A stretch of DNA of 64,000 nucleotides, from assembly GCA_933822405.4 (NCBI GenBank), contig CAKOGP040001914.1, positions 124,001 to 188,000 of the forward strand. Direction: 5' to 3'. Shown piece after piece: positions 32,402 through 42,687 of this stretch. Position 1 is the stretch's first letter. Every line of letters begins with the position of its first letter. The translations under genes and the position numbers were made by a program. The notes under the pieces were generated by a model that saw nothing but the letters and a program-made list of their open reading frames with translations, searched no databases and was not told the DNA's origin. The stretch comes from Cylindrotheca closterium (taxonomy: Eukaryota > Bacillariophyta > Bacillariophyceae > Bacillariales > Bacillariaceae).

Positions 32402-32872
32402 ATGAAACTTATCACTTCTACCCTCCTTGTCTTGTCCTTGAGTGCAGATGCCTTTGTCATTCCTGGATCGCAACCATCATCGCTTTCCACCACCACAACC
32501 AGCACCAGTTTGAAGGATGTCGGTCTCCAATGGGGCTTCGACGAGACTGGCTGCCGAAATGAGTACTTCTTGGAGCACTGGTCCGACCGCAATACGAATT
32601 ATACTCCACAAAGTAATTGGGCCTATGATCCGTGGAGTGGAATCAGCCAAACCATCTTTGTCCCCCGTCACAAGGAAGTGATTGGAGCCTTTCAACACGA
32701 GTTTGCGTCAAAGGACATTTTGGGCACCACGGCATCTCCGAAGAGCACTCCGGCACCACCAGCACAACAACAACAAAACGCCCCAACATTGCCACCATCA
32801 GAACCAGCGCAACCCATGCCCGATGCACAAGTTGCTGCTCCGCACTACGAAGCGCAAAAAATGATGAACTAG
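32402..32872 (+). CDS. Small secreted or plastid-targeted protein, unknown
   Basis: A 156-residue protein of unknown function. The N-terminus is a hydrophobic signal (MKLITSTLLVLSLSADA) followed by Phe-Val-Ile-Pro. A Phe directly after the predicted cleavage site, followed by a Ser/Thr-rich stretch, matches the bipartite ASAFAP-type leader of diatom plastid proteins. The mature part has a conserved-looking core (LQWGFDETGCRNEYFLEHW, then NWAYDPWSG) and a Pro/Gln-rich tail. It is divergent from the oxidoreductase, sharing the ~250 bp between them as promoter region. Plastid location is an inference from the leader. Confidence 0.7.
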   Translation: MKLITSTLLVLSLSADAFVIPGSQPSSLSTTTTSTSLKDVGLQWGFDETGCRNEYFLEHWSDRNTNYTPQSNWAYDPWSGISQTIFVPRHKEVIGAFQHEFASKDILGTTASPKSTPAPPAQQQQNAPTLPPSEPAQPMPDAQVAAPHYEAQKMMN

Positions 32873-33093
32873 GGTCGAGAAGCCTCTCCACAAGAATTCA
32901 TGTGATTATGTTTTATCATATACAAGTTTTCATTATGTCTTATCACATTCAAGTTTTAATATCATCGATATTGCTAACATCAAATCAGATGCATCTTCTT
33001 ACTAGCTGCCTATTATACTACTGTATCGATCTAGGAATGGCTGGTGTTGTGTGATTGTAGATTTGTTGACCAACACGCATCCTCCTACGAAAC

Positions 33094-33285
33094 CTTGGAT
33101 ACGACCCTCTTGGCTTGAAACCCGAGGACCCAGCTGACTTCGCTACCATGCAAACCAAGGAGTTGCAAAACGGACGTCTTATTACCATGCTTGCCGCCGC
33201 AAGATTCTTGGCCCAAGAACTTGTCGACGGAAAAGGAATCAATCATCGAACATTTGTCTTCCTAATTTTCTTCTTCCAACAATAG
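33094..33285 (+). pseudogene. Relic of a fucoxanthin-chlorophyll light-harvesting protein gene
   Basis: Reading frame 33094-33240 encodes the third-helix end of an FCP/LHC antenna protein: LGYDPLGLKPEDPADFATM, then QTKELQNGRL, then LAAARFLAQELVDGKG. The chlorophyll-binding Glu and Asn-Gly-Arg of helix 3 are intact. There is an extra residue after GRL and an Arg where a small residue is usual, and after GKGI the sequence diverges and stops at 33285. No helix 1 or 2, start codon or leader is found upstream. This is a fragment of roughly 50 codons, left by a truncated duplication. Confidence 0.85.
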
Positions 33286-33386
33286 GCGCTTGCTTTTCAA
33301 AAAATCAACGAGAGATATAATATATTATACAACACATCCATCATTCTCCTTCAAAATCGTCTATACTGACTGTATTTTATACTATA

Positions 33387-34547
33387 TTACGCGTAATACT
33401 GCCCCCATTCCAGACTACTGTCTCCACGATTTGGCATGACAGTATTGCCATCTCTATCATCTGTTGGCAAAAGGGTTCGGCAATAAGGACAGTTGTGGTG
33501 CTTGGTCAACCATTTCATAGCGCAGGCTTCGTGAAATATGTGGCCACACGCTGGCAGTTGCAAGATCTTCTCAGAGATTTTCAGTGATTCTGTGCAAATG
33601 GCACAATCCCGCGACAATTGCTGAAATTCAAACTTGGCAGTGACGGAAGCCTCATTTTTGGCACATAGATCCACAATATGTTTGCCGTCTTCTTTTTTGG
33701 CCATGGCCACGGGAATGGTTAGTCCCAATCGCTCTCCATCCTTATTGGAATCTTGCATTACATATGGCCAAGGTTCCGTCAGAGAATTTCCAATGACAAC
33801 CGCTACTGCACCGCAGTCTTGTGCCAACATGGCTTTTTGGACAAAGGATACCCCATCACCACGTTCCAAATAGACTATACACTGATTGCCAAGTGTTTTC
33901 TCTTGCTGAATCATACTCTGCTTTGTACTTTCGGAAAGCTTGCCTCCCTTTCCAGTGCGAGGCGATGCCACAATCATGGGACAGTCTGAAAAAGAACAGT
34001 TTTCGGAAGGTCCAAATTCTCCTGGGACCAAGGATATAGAAATCTTCTGACTTGTGCCGCTGCTGTTGTCAGCTCCCCCTCCATCGATTGTCAGCTGCAT
34101 GGTTGCTTGACGGAATATCGAGCTGTTGGTTTCTAATAAAAATCGTGGCATTCGGTCAAGGTAAGCTTTGGAGGTAGGCTGAACTTGTGATGACGTTGGT
34201 TGGGGATTTAGTAGTTCCGCAGGAATCGCTTGCCATTCCCCGTCATCGTTGATATTCGTCGTTCCAGTTCCATCATTGTTGGCAAGAGATCGACTGAGAG
34301 ACAAGACATCCCTTAGTTCTCGACCGGCTTGTCTCAGATCTTGCGTCATGAATTCTGGGATTAGTCGAAAGGTCTCGCCGTCGTTATTATTTGTTGCAGA
34401 CAATGGCGCTGCCGTGGTGGATCTCGACGGTGGTGCTTCCAAGGATGTCCCGCAAACAGTACAAATCGAGGAGTGATCATGACACGCCTCTTCACACATT
34501 GGACACCAGTTGTTCATCAGGATTGTCATGGTTTCGTAGAATAACAA
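33387..34547 (-). CDS. PA-domain RING-H2 E3 ubiquitin ligase
   Basis: Probable E3 ubiquitin ligase (386 residues, one exon). The N-terminus has a small zinc-ribbon-like pair (CPMCEEAC..CTVCGTS). The middle (about 190-310) resembles a protease-associated domain (QCIVYLERGDGVSFVQKAML, AVAVVIGNS). The C-terminus has a canonical RING-H2: CAIC, then PACGHIFHEAC and NCPYC. PA-RING ligases usually sit in endomembranes with the two domains on opposite sides of a membrane segment; I see no signal peptide or membrane segment between them here. Alternative in-frame ATGs are at 34529 and 34514. Confidence 0.8.
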   Translation of the reverse strand: MLFYETMTILMNNWCPMCEEACHDHSSICTVCGTSLEAPPSRSTTAAPLSATNNNDGETFRLIPEFMTQDLRQAGRELRDVLSLSRSLANNDGTGTTNINDDGEWQAIPAELLNPQPTSSQVQPTSKAYLDRMPRFLLETNSSIFRQATMQLTIDGGGADNSSGTSQKISISLVPGEFGPSENCSFSDCPMIVASPRTGKGGKLSESTKQSMIQQEKTLGNQCIVYLERGDGVSFVQKAMLAQDCGAVAVVIGNSLTEPWPYVMQDSNKDGERLGLTIPVAMAKKEDGKHIVDLCAKNEASVTAKFEFQQLSRDCAICTESLKISEKILQLPACGHIFHEACAMKWLTKHHNCPYCRTLLPTDDRDGNTVMPNRGDSSLEWGQYYA

Positions 34548-35683
34548 AGGTGTCTAAAGAGGACTTCACAGCCAACCGCTGAAGACTTTGGAAGACAAGC
34601 CAAGAATCGTTTGAATGTCAGGTCTGATGCTGCGATGATTATTATATTATACAGTATTATAATTGGTTCAAGGGGTGTCTCTCTGCTCTTCGCTTGTTTT
34701 CTTTTCTTGGAGTCGAAAGAGTCGACAAGTTTAGAGTGTCATTGAAGTATATACCTACTTTTGATGGCAACATTTCTGATACGGTGTGGTACTGGTAACT
34801 GATAGGTCTCACAATAAAATAGTTTACCAGTATCGGTACTCGTATATTATAAGGTTGCGGACCAAAAAGAGGCGATTCTATCGCCCATAGCTTGCTTAGT
34901 CCAGACCATGATTGCTGCTCGAATCAAGAAGCTACTGAATACTATAGGCGGAGTTCGTCCAAGAAGCCATCTTATGGGAATAGTATATTATACCAGGCGT
35001 GGGAAGCATAAGCTGGATGCGGTTTGCTCTTGCCTATAAGACGTCACAACCTTTGTGCAGAAGAAGAATTGGGTGATCGATTCATTCTCACGGTCCTAAA
35101 GAGCTGTCCACATAACATAGTATCAGCCAAGAAGGAGTACTCCGCAAGCAGTGAATACTAGTAGTGCACTCGTAACTCAGTTGGGTACCGGTACTATCTG
35201 CTGCTGTAAATATGATTGCCTGTACCAGGTACCGGTAGGAAGGCTTTAGTGTTAGGATTCGACGGGACCCAATTCTGCAGGCGCAGATATTTGATAGTCA
35301 TTTACACATCCCATATGACACCTCCTGGTTCGCTACCTCAGTCCAAGAAGGCGAAATCGCAACGGCCGGGAAATGGGACCACATTAAACGGCAGTCCCAG
35401 CCATCTTTCCTTCTTGCTGGGGAGAAAAACCTATCGTACTTATCGTCCTTCTGTCTTGCTAGGGAGAGAAAACCCTAACGCTGACAACGATCGTAATTAT
35501 CGTTGCAGAATTGTTCGGTCTTGCTACTGCAGGGGGGAAAGCGTGAGGTACTCTCATGCGGTACTCGGACTGACAATCGTCAGCTGTTTTCCAAGAATAT
35601 TGTTTGTTCTCACAAATAATCTCGTCTCCAGACAACAACACAGTTCCATCATCCCCCAATACGAATCATCAGCAACCAACACA
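34548..35683. other. Intergenic upstream of the small-protein array
   Basis: No gene supported. Contains short palindromic GGTACC-type motifs (GGTACCGGTAC at 35184-35194; GTACCAGGTACCGGT at 35222-35236). Confidence 0.5.
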
Positions 35684-35977
35684 ATGCCAAACAACGAAAC
35701 AACCTTCGCATGCCATTCACCAGAACGCATGCAAGAAAGTCACGATGAAGACTCTCTCATCTCATTCCTTGCATTATCCTTCCAATCTTCCCCAAGACCA
35801 GCTCCTCGAATGCCATCCTTTGTTCTTCCTACTTCTACTTCTACTCCTCCCTACCAAAGTCAATTGGAAATTCTTACCGCAGCAGTGGAAATTACTCGAG
35901 AAAGCTCCCGTGAGATCGAAGATCACTTCCAGCTTACCGATAAGAAGGCTCCTCTTTCGCATGGGCCAAAGCAGTAG
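35684..35977 (+). CDS. Array small protein A
   Basis: 97 residues, unrecognised family. It starts MPNNETTFACHSPER and has DSLISFLALSFQSS, a Ser/Pro/Thr-rich middle, then QLEILTAAVEITRE and a C-terminus ending in SHGPKQ. The frame is open far upstream (to 35216), but MPNNE is the conserved start of the family. No signal peptide, membrane segment or cysteine pattern. Predicted soluble and largely disordered except for the C-terminal helix-like part. Confidence 0.7.
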   Translation: MPNNETTFACHSPERMQESHDEDSLISFLALSFQSSPRPAPRMPSFVLPTSTSTPPYQSQLEILTAAVEITRESSREIEDHFQLTDKKAPLSHGPKQ

Positions 35978-36317
35978 ACAATGTCTATCAAGGAGGGATC
36001 ACCGCCTGAATGCATGTTGCATATCAACAAGTTTTAAATACAACGACTTTAGAGTCAATAAACATACATAAAAGAAGCAAATAGATTGAAAGCGCCTAGC
36101 TTGCAGTTCATTGTTATAGTATGATTGTTGCTTGTTATTGCCTCGAGCTACCGTGGTCGCTGCATATCTCACTCGCTGACACAAATAATTGCGCTCTAAG
36201 CAAAATGAAAAGAGCTAGTCATGATCCAAATTGCGTTTGGCATGACGGTCCCACGGTACCCCCTCGTATTCTTATATAATGCCAAGACGTGTCTTATTTT
36301 ATAGACGTCACAAATCC

Positions 36318-36436
36318 GATTCCTATATATTGCAGAAACTCTAGCTTCGAAGGTAAACCGTTAAATGGGAACAACCATTTCATTTTTGCCCTCACTAGAA
36401 GGAAGAAGAAACTTCCTCGTGCGAAGCAGAAAACTT
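36318..36436 (+). promoter_or_regulatory. Shared upstream element, array gene B
   Basis: GATTCCTATATAT (TATA-like, from 36318) is followed about 80 bp later by AAACTTCC-n6-GCGAAGCAGAAAACTTG (36409-36436). The same layout is found before gene C. It may be a core promoter plus a leader element, or conserved only by recent duplication. Confidence 0.5.
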
Positions 36437-36649
36437 GCACAGTCCAGTAAGTTTATTCCTTGTCTTCTTATCAGGCAAAAGCGCTGTCTCACGTCAGCTC
36501 TCGCGGTAGAATTGTACCAGGTACCAGAACCAGAGCATGATCAGGTGTTTCCAAAAACGGCAGAGTGTGTACTGTGCCCCTTCTTTCTTCTCCCTCCTAC
36601 TAGGGAAAAAAAGGCTGCTGTACAGTACGGTTTTTATGCTGACGATCGT

Positions 36650-36667
36650 NNNNNNNNNNNNNNNNNN
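36650..36667. other. Assembly gap (18 N)
   Basis: A run of N inside the leader of array gene B, probably caused by the local repeats. The true length here is unknown. Confidence 0.98.
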
Positions 36668-36825
36668 ATGACTGGCCGTTTGTACCAGGTCCCGGTACTT
36701 TGAACTTGGACTGACTGTCATCAGTAGCAGAATGTTCTTGTTCACGCTCACAATAATTTTTGCTCGACAACCAAAAGCTTCTGTCAACATCCCTTCGATA
36801 CGAATCATCATCACAAAGCAACACA

Positions 36826-37116
36826 ATGCCAGACAACGAAACCACATTCCCATGCCATTCACCAGGTCACAATGGAGACTCTCTCATCTCATTGTTATTT
36901 GCGCCCTCCTTCCAATCTTCCACAAGACCAGCTTCTCGAATGCCGGTATCCTTTGTTCTTCCTACTTCCACTCCGGCTCCTCGCAGCCACAGAAGCCAAA
37001 GTATATTGGAGATTCTTGACGAGGCGGTAGAACTAACTCGAGAAGACTCCTATGCGATTGATGAACTTTTCCAGCTCACCGATGAGGATCCTCCTTCGTA
37101 TGGATCAAAGCAGTAA
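36826..37116 (+). CDS. Array small protein B
   Basis: 96 residues. Starts MPDNETTFPCHSPGHNG and keeps DSLISLL, FQSS, SILEILDEAVELTREDSYAI and DELFQLTDE, ending in SYGSKQ. An upstream element shared with other copies lies at 36318-36436; an 18-base assembly gap (36650-36667) lies in its leader. A partial copy of its 3' end follows directly. Confidence 0.7.
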   Translation: MPDNETTFPCHSPGHNGDSLISLLFAPSFQSSTRPASRMPVSFVLPTSTPAPRSHRSQSILEILDEAVELTREDSYAIDELFQLTDEDPPSYGSKQ

Positions 37117-37135
37117 ACAATTCCAAGAATCACAA

Positions 37136-37241
37136 GATTCTTGACGAGGAGGTGGGACTAACTCGAGAAGACTCCTATGCGATTTGTGAGCTCTTCCACT
37201 TCATCCATGAGGCTCCTCCTTCGCATGGACCAAGGCAGTAA
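37136..37241 (+). pseudogene. Partial duplicate of the 3' end of array gene B
   Basis: About 106 bp repeating the last third of gene B 125 bp downstream: ILDEEVGLTREDSYAI, then a changed LFHF, and APPSHGPRQ before a stop. It has no start and no 5' half. Its last codons are closer to other array members (SHGPKQ-like) than to gene B (SYGSKQ). Confidence 0.75.
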
Positions 37242-37533
37242 ACAATGCCAAGGATGACCAGCACATGAATGCATACCACATATGACGAAGTTTTGAATAT
37301 AACGACTCCAGAGTCAATACACATAAAGAAGAAAATAGATTGAAAATGCCTTTTTGAACACTGTCGATTGGTAGTTGGTAGCTATTGTGCTGTAGTTTGT
37401 TCTTTGCAAGGGGCCATTGCGGTCATGGTACGGGTACACAATCCCCATCGACGATGTGAAAAAACGTGAGCGTTTGACTTTTAACCGTCTTGTTTCATAA
37501 TATATCGATGTCACGTGTTCGATTATTCTATTC

Positions 37534-37647
37534 GATTCCTATATATCCAGAAACGGTGGCTTCACAAGCGAACCGTCGTTGGAACAAGCTTTTCATGTTT
37601 GCCGTATAAGGCCAGAACAAACTTCCTTTCGCGAACCAGAAGACTTG
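37534..37647 (+). promoter_or_regulatory. Shared upstream element, array gene C
   Basis: GATTCCTATATAT at 37534-37547, then AAACTTCC-n6-CGAACCAGAAGACTTG at 37619-37647: the same order and spacing as before gene B. Related blocks: 40075-40105 and 40430-40455 (gene E), 41652-41672 (gene F, shortened) and 46732-46762 (gene G). Confidence 0.55.
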
Positions 37648-37908
37648 ACTTGCTTGTAGGGTAATTCTATTGCTTCTGCTCAGGAACCAGGGCTGTCTCG
37701 CGTCAGCTTCCACAGTCGGTTTTCTGCGCACGAACAAGTACTACTACCAGATTCTACATGCCCGAATTCCAAAAACTGTACACGTACTTTTCCCAAAAGC
37801 GTCAGTTTCCTTTCAGAATTGTTCGCGCTCACAATAATCTTCTCCAGCATACAAATACTTTCCTTCATCATCCCCTTCGAATACGAATCAGCACCACAAA
37901 GCACCACA

Positions 37909-38217
37909 ATGCCAAACAACGAAGTAGCCTCACCATGCCATTCATCACGAGGGCGCATACCAGAAGTTGACAATGAGGACTCTTTAATATCACTGTTTGC
38001 GTCATCCTTCCAATCTTCCTCAAGTCCAGCAGCTCCTCGAACGTCGGCATCCTTTCTCCCTGTTTCTTCTCCTATTCCTCCAAGTCACAGCTACCAAAGT
38101 GACTTGGATGTTCTTACTATGGCAGGGGATCTAACGGGAGAAGATCCATATGAGATGGATGATCTCTTCCAGCTCAACCATCATGAGGCCCTTCCTTCAC
38201 ATGGGCCGAAGCAGTAA
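37909..38217 (+). CDS. Array small protein C
   Basis: 102 residues. Starts MPNNEVASPCHSSRGR and has DSLISLFASSFQSS, a Ser/Pro-rich middle, then SDLDVLTMAGDLTGEDPYEM and DDLFQLN, ending in PSHGPKQ. The best-matched upstream element (37534-37647) is nearly the same as that of gene B. Same unknown function. Confidence 0.7.
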   Translation: MPNNEVASPCHSSRGRIPEVDNEDSLISLFASSFQSSSSPAAPRTSASFLPVSSPIPPSHSYQSDLDVLTMAGDLTGEDPYEMDDLFQLNHHEALPSHGPKQ

Positions 38218-38764
38218 CTATACTGATCACTACATGAATGCATATTGCACAACGAGTATCGAATATGGCTTTCGAAGCGTCAATGAATCAAAATAGATGT
38301 AAATGGAATGAATATATGTAGCATGCCTATTTGCTTGTACTATATGACAACGTTATTTATTCATAATGATCACTGCAATTTGCTTGCCGCAAGGTGCCAG
38401 CCATTTGTGTAGTAAATCTCCTTATACATTAGCATGGAATTCATGCAGTAGAATACGGAGGGTTGTGAGTAGAGCGCAATAGCTGGTCAATAGCCAAACT
38501 ATCAAGGACATGGCGTTCCCATGGCACCCCCTCGTCTTTTTAAAAATATAGAAAATACGTGTTCGACTCCAACTTTGAAGCAACCACAGTTGTAAAGGAA
38601 TTAAAATCTTCTTTCGGCGGGAGAGTACAATACTGTTCCTTTGGACTTTATCTCCTCGCCATTTTGCCTGGTTCAGGACAAGTGGTATTGCCAACAGAAT
38701 TATTCGCTCACAATACTCGAGAGCAAGTAGTTTCCAGTATTTTCGATACGAATCAAACAACACA

Positions 38765-39088
38765 ATGCCAAATAACGAAGCAACTTTCCCATGCGAATCA
38801 CCAAGACGCACTCCAAACAATCACAATGGTGACTCTCTCATCTCATTGATTGGCGCATCAATCCAATCTTCCGCAAGACTACATCGAACGGATTTACCCT
38901 CCTCCTGCTCCTTCCCAACTTCCGTCTCTGCTCCTGCTGGTTCTTCTTCTCGCAGCCCAAGCGGCCAAGGTCTCTCGGAGATTCTGAGCATCGCGACTGA
39001 TCTAACCCGAGAACACTCGCACGAGATCGATGATCTCTTCCAGCTCGCCGATGAGGCTCTTCCTTGGCATGAAGAACCAAAGCAGTAA
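38765..39088 (+). CDS. Array small protein D
   Basis: 107 residues. Starts MPNNEATFPCESPRR and has DSLISLIGASIQSS, a long Ser/Pro-rich middle (RSPSGQG), then LSEILSIATDLTREHSHEI and DDLFQLADEALP. It ends in EEPKQ instead of SHGPKQ. The upstream element is weak here. Confidence 0.68.
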   Translation: MPNNEATFPCESPRRTPNNHNGDSLISLIGASIQSSARLHRTDLPSSCSFPTSVSAPAGSSSRSPSGQGLSEILSIATDLTREHSHEIDDLFQLADEALPWHEEPKQ

Positions 39089-39838
39089 TAAACCGGATGG
39101 ATTGCATGACAAAATTTTGATATGACTGCAAAGTCAATGAATATGTAGCCCCTATTTCATTAGCAAAGCTTGGCTTTTTGGCTTTACTCTGCAATCCATG
39201 TCGATTGGTGTATTTTGTTTATTGCAAGAAGCCATTAGTAGGCAGCAGCCAGCAGCACATTTTATAGTAAATCGCTCTTACGAAGAGGAATTGGCGACGA
39301 ATTCGAAGCGTGCCTATACAGTGAACCCAATCACCAAGAGTATGCCGGTTACCATGGTACTCGAAAGGTTGGTACGTCGTACTTCGCTCGAAAACATTTA
39401 CCGGTGTGTATACTCTATCTGTGGTGATAAATTCTTGTGGATCGGTGAATAAATCCTACCGTACGACCGCATGGAATGAAAATCGATCTCAGGCGAAGTC
39501 AAAGAGGCCTCTCACAAATAATCATTCAGCAACAAACTTCCACATTGTGACCATACCAAATGCCAAATAAAACAGAGAAGCAGCCATGATCCCATCGAGA
39601 GAACATGACGGAACCCCTGCAGTAGCACCGTGTCTGTAATAACTACCCTTAGGAATTGTATAATGAATTTGAAAGAACTTGGTGACCACCAAGCTCATTC
39701 GCAAATATAAGAAGAAATCGCTGGCACAGTACAGTATCGCCCAGCCTTTTTACCCCAAACTGTCGCGTTTCTTTATCTGCTCAGGTTGCGAATTTTCCTA
39801 TGGTCACTCTCGGAGAACAAAGCCCGTACAAGAAATGT

Positions 39839-40525
39839 AGAATGGCCGCAGATTACCTGCGATACTTCGCCACATTCTTTCGGAATTCCAAAAATATGTT
39901 ATACTCTCATTTCGGTTTGGGAAATGGCGTTGCGTACTGTAGGTACCTGGTACCGGTAGAGACGCGTGTATTCTTGTTGCTTGCATATTTTGAAGTCAGA
40001 TCGTATCTACCCATAGGTCACAACGGGGACAACAAGCGGATTTCTACCCAGTCCGATTTGCGAAACCACAAAACAAACTTCCGCAGACGAACCAGAAGAT
40101 ACATACCGGTAGCTTCCTACAGTACGATAATCACAGCCATGATTTGTATCTTCTACTCCCGGGCAACAAAGCCCATATACGAGTACGACCAGATTTCAAC
40201 TCATAAACAATATGGAAGAAACGGTATACGCGTCTCTACCGGTACGCAACGCCATTTCCCAAACCGAAATGAGAGAACAACATGTATAGTTTCCGTATAG
40301 TTTGGGAATTCCGAAAAAATGTGGGAAAGCCTGCCGCAGGTAATCCGCGGCCATTACACCCAACTGTCACGGGTCACAACGGGGACAACAAGCGGATTTC
40401 TACCTAGTGCAATATGCGAACCACGAAACAAACTTCCGCAGACGAACCAGAAGATACATACCGCTAGTAGCTTCCTACAGTACCAGGTACAATGATGTCG
40501 CAGCCGTGATTTTTATCTTCTACTG
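39839..40525. repeat. Interleaved inverted and direct repeats upstream of gene E
   Basis: Arms of about 130 bp at 39839-39970 and 40225-40356 are inverted copies (shared runs include TTTCGGTTTGGGAAATGGCG on one strand and its complement). Direct copies of about 150 bp lie at 40016-40170 and 40372-40525 (both begin GGTCACAACGGGGACAAC). Order: arm, direct copy, inverted arm, direct copy. Confidence 0.85.
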
Positions 40526-40596
40526 CGACACATCCACACTTTTCGCAAAAGCTTCATTCATTTCCATCATCCATCTGACAGAAAGCGATCAACAAA

Positions 40597-40890
40597 ATGC
40601 CAAACACTGGAGCTGCCTTCCCTTGCCATTCTCCAAGGAGTCTACTTGAAAGTCACGACGGAGACTCTCTGCTCTCATTAATTGGATCATCTATCCAATC
40701 TTCCGAAAGGTCACCTCGAAAGGTATCCTTCATTTCTCCTTCATCGTCTTCTCGCATGAGCCATAGCTGCCAAAGTCTCTTGGAGCTTCTTACCGCCGCC
40801 GTGGATTTAACTCAAGAAGACCTTTATGATATCGATGATACCTTTCAGCTTTCGCATGAACCCCTTCCTTCCCGTGGACCACAGCAGTAA
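40597..40890 (+). CDS. Array small protein E
   Basis: 97 residues. Starts MPNTGAAFPCHSPRS and has DSLLSLIGSSIQSS, a Ser-rich middle, SLLELLTAAVDLTQEDLYDI and DDTFQLSHEPLP, ending in RGPQQ. It lies just downstream of a block of inverted and direct repeats (39.84-40.53 kb). Two copies of the upstream element lie 160 bp and 520 bp before the start. Confidence 0.7.
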   Translation: MPNTGAAFPCHSPRSLLESHDGDSLLSLIGSSIQSSERSPRKVSFISPSSSSRMSHSCQSLLELLTAAVDLTQEDLYDIDDTFQLSHEPLPSRGPQQ

Positions 40891-41834
40891 ACCTGAAGGA
40901 TCACACAACTATCGCATATTGCATAACGATATTTTAAAGTATGTATTTTTGAAACACAAAGAGAAACATACGGTAGCCCATACTCTAGTATAATCCGGGT
41001 ATTTGCCGGGAGTAGTGATCGCAATCTGCCATTGCATAGTGCTGAAGTCGCCTCCGTGTTATTTCGTTAGTTAAACAATTTCACCCACAGCGGTCTCGGC
41101 TTGTCCTACTCTGAGTGGTGATACGGAGCGGGGGTTTCCAAATGACGAAAACCTTCGTAGCGCGACGACCAAGTACCAGCAGGTAGTCGTAGTGCTGTCT
41201 GCGTGAGAAACTGAAGCTGTCGGAGTTGGAAAAGAGAGTGACAAGACATCGTTGATAAGTGTACCCGTGCGGTATCTCATGTAACACATGGTCTTCACAT
41301 GGGGTGGTGATCAAAAACACAATGCCCTAGTCAATGGAACTGTCAATTAAGGGAATACGGTTGGAGCATTAAGGGGATTGTACTGGACAATATAAGACAA
41401 GTACGAGTAATGCCCGGCCTTTTTTCCCCGAACCAATCTATCATTGGGGAGAGCAAAGCGCGTGTCTTTTTGAGAATGACTCGAAATTATACAAGCAGTT
41501 TCACTTGCGGAGAACAAAGCCTTTTTATATTCCATAAATATATAGGGTCAGTTCCTTACGTGAACAGAATTTCAACAAGAACGAAACAAAGTTCCGAATT
41601 TATTTTTAACAACCAAGCCAAGTGCGATTTGCGAAGAATACACCAAACGCCAAACTTCCGATTAAGAACTGGTATCGGTACTGTTCTGGTATATATGCGT
41701 ACACGTGTAATACGGGTCCATAGCCGGCCTTTTTACCTGCTACTGCCGTACGCCCACACTTTTTTTGACTTGTGATCACCTTCAGTCGTCGGAAAGTTTC
41801 TATCTTTTTTCGTTCGATACAGCCAAACAACGCA

Positions 41835-42140
41835 ATGGCAAGCAACGAAGCAACGATCCCGTGCAATTCATCAAGGCCCATGCCGCAATATCACAATAGA
41901 GACTCTCTACTCTCACTAATTGGATCGTCCATCCAATCTTCCGCAAGTCCACCTCCAGCGCTATCCTTCCCGTTTTCCGCTTCCACTGCTTCTCGCAGCC
42001 ACAGCTGCCAAAGTGTCTTGGAGATTCTTGACGCGGTGGAGTTGAAGGGAAAAGAGTTGAAGCGAGAAGACTCTTATGAGATCGATGACTTGTTCAAGCT
42101 TACCGGAGTGGACCTTCCTTCGCATGGACCAAAGCAGTAA
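41835..42140 (+). CDS. Array small protein F
   Basis: 101 residues. Starts MASNEATIPCNSSRP (Ala for Pro at position 2) and has DSLLSLIGSSIQSS, SVLEILDAVELKGKELK, then REDSYEIDDLFKLTG, ending in PSHGPKQ. A short in-frame duplication-like expansion (KGKELK) separates AVEL from REDSYEI. Confidence 0.7.
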   Translation: MASNEATIPCNSSRPMPQYHNRDSLLSLIGSSIQSSASPPPALSFPFSASTASRSHSCQSVLEILDAVELKGKELKREDSYEIDDLFKLTGVDLPSHGPKQ

Positions 42141-42687
42141 ACCGAACTGAGCCCCATACATATATAACCATGGTGAATAACGAATCAGAATGTGACTTTA
42201 TAGCATCAATACTGTAAATAATGCAGTCCGTTGTCTCGTACTCTATAATCCAGGTATTTATCTAGTTTGGTTGCTATGTTTTGGTGCTGCAAGCTCCCTT
42301 AGAACAGTTGAATTGTCATCGCCGCAATTTGCTAGTCAGTGGGAAGACCGCAGTTGGCAATGAAATAGTATTGACTGGCTCTCTTATTGAAAACTCTCAT
42401 TTTCAGAGAAGATGATCCATGCATTCCGATTCAGATCCATTCCATACACCCCCTACTGTGTCGTGACTGCGGCTGCCACCAATATCAGTCTTCTATCAGT
42501 CTTCAATCAGTCTTCCTGCCACTGATGATTCCAACCCATGCATTATCTGACCCAAATATGCCAACCACACAGCGCTAATAATGCTGTTGGCCCATAGTAC
42601 AAAATGAGACTGGCCATAATTGGATAATTCGGACAACCAACAATTTTGGATCGTCCATCTCATTCTGACATTCAAGTGTCTGCTTTT

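Noticed and set aside
39560..39620. A start-like block (ATGCCAAATAA..) resembling the array gene start
   Set aside because: Only about 30 bp match, with an early stop and no C-terminal block downstream; too weak to call a copy.
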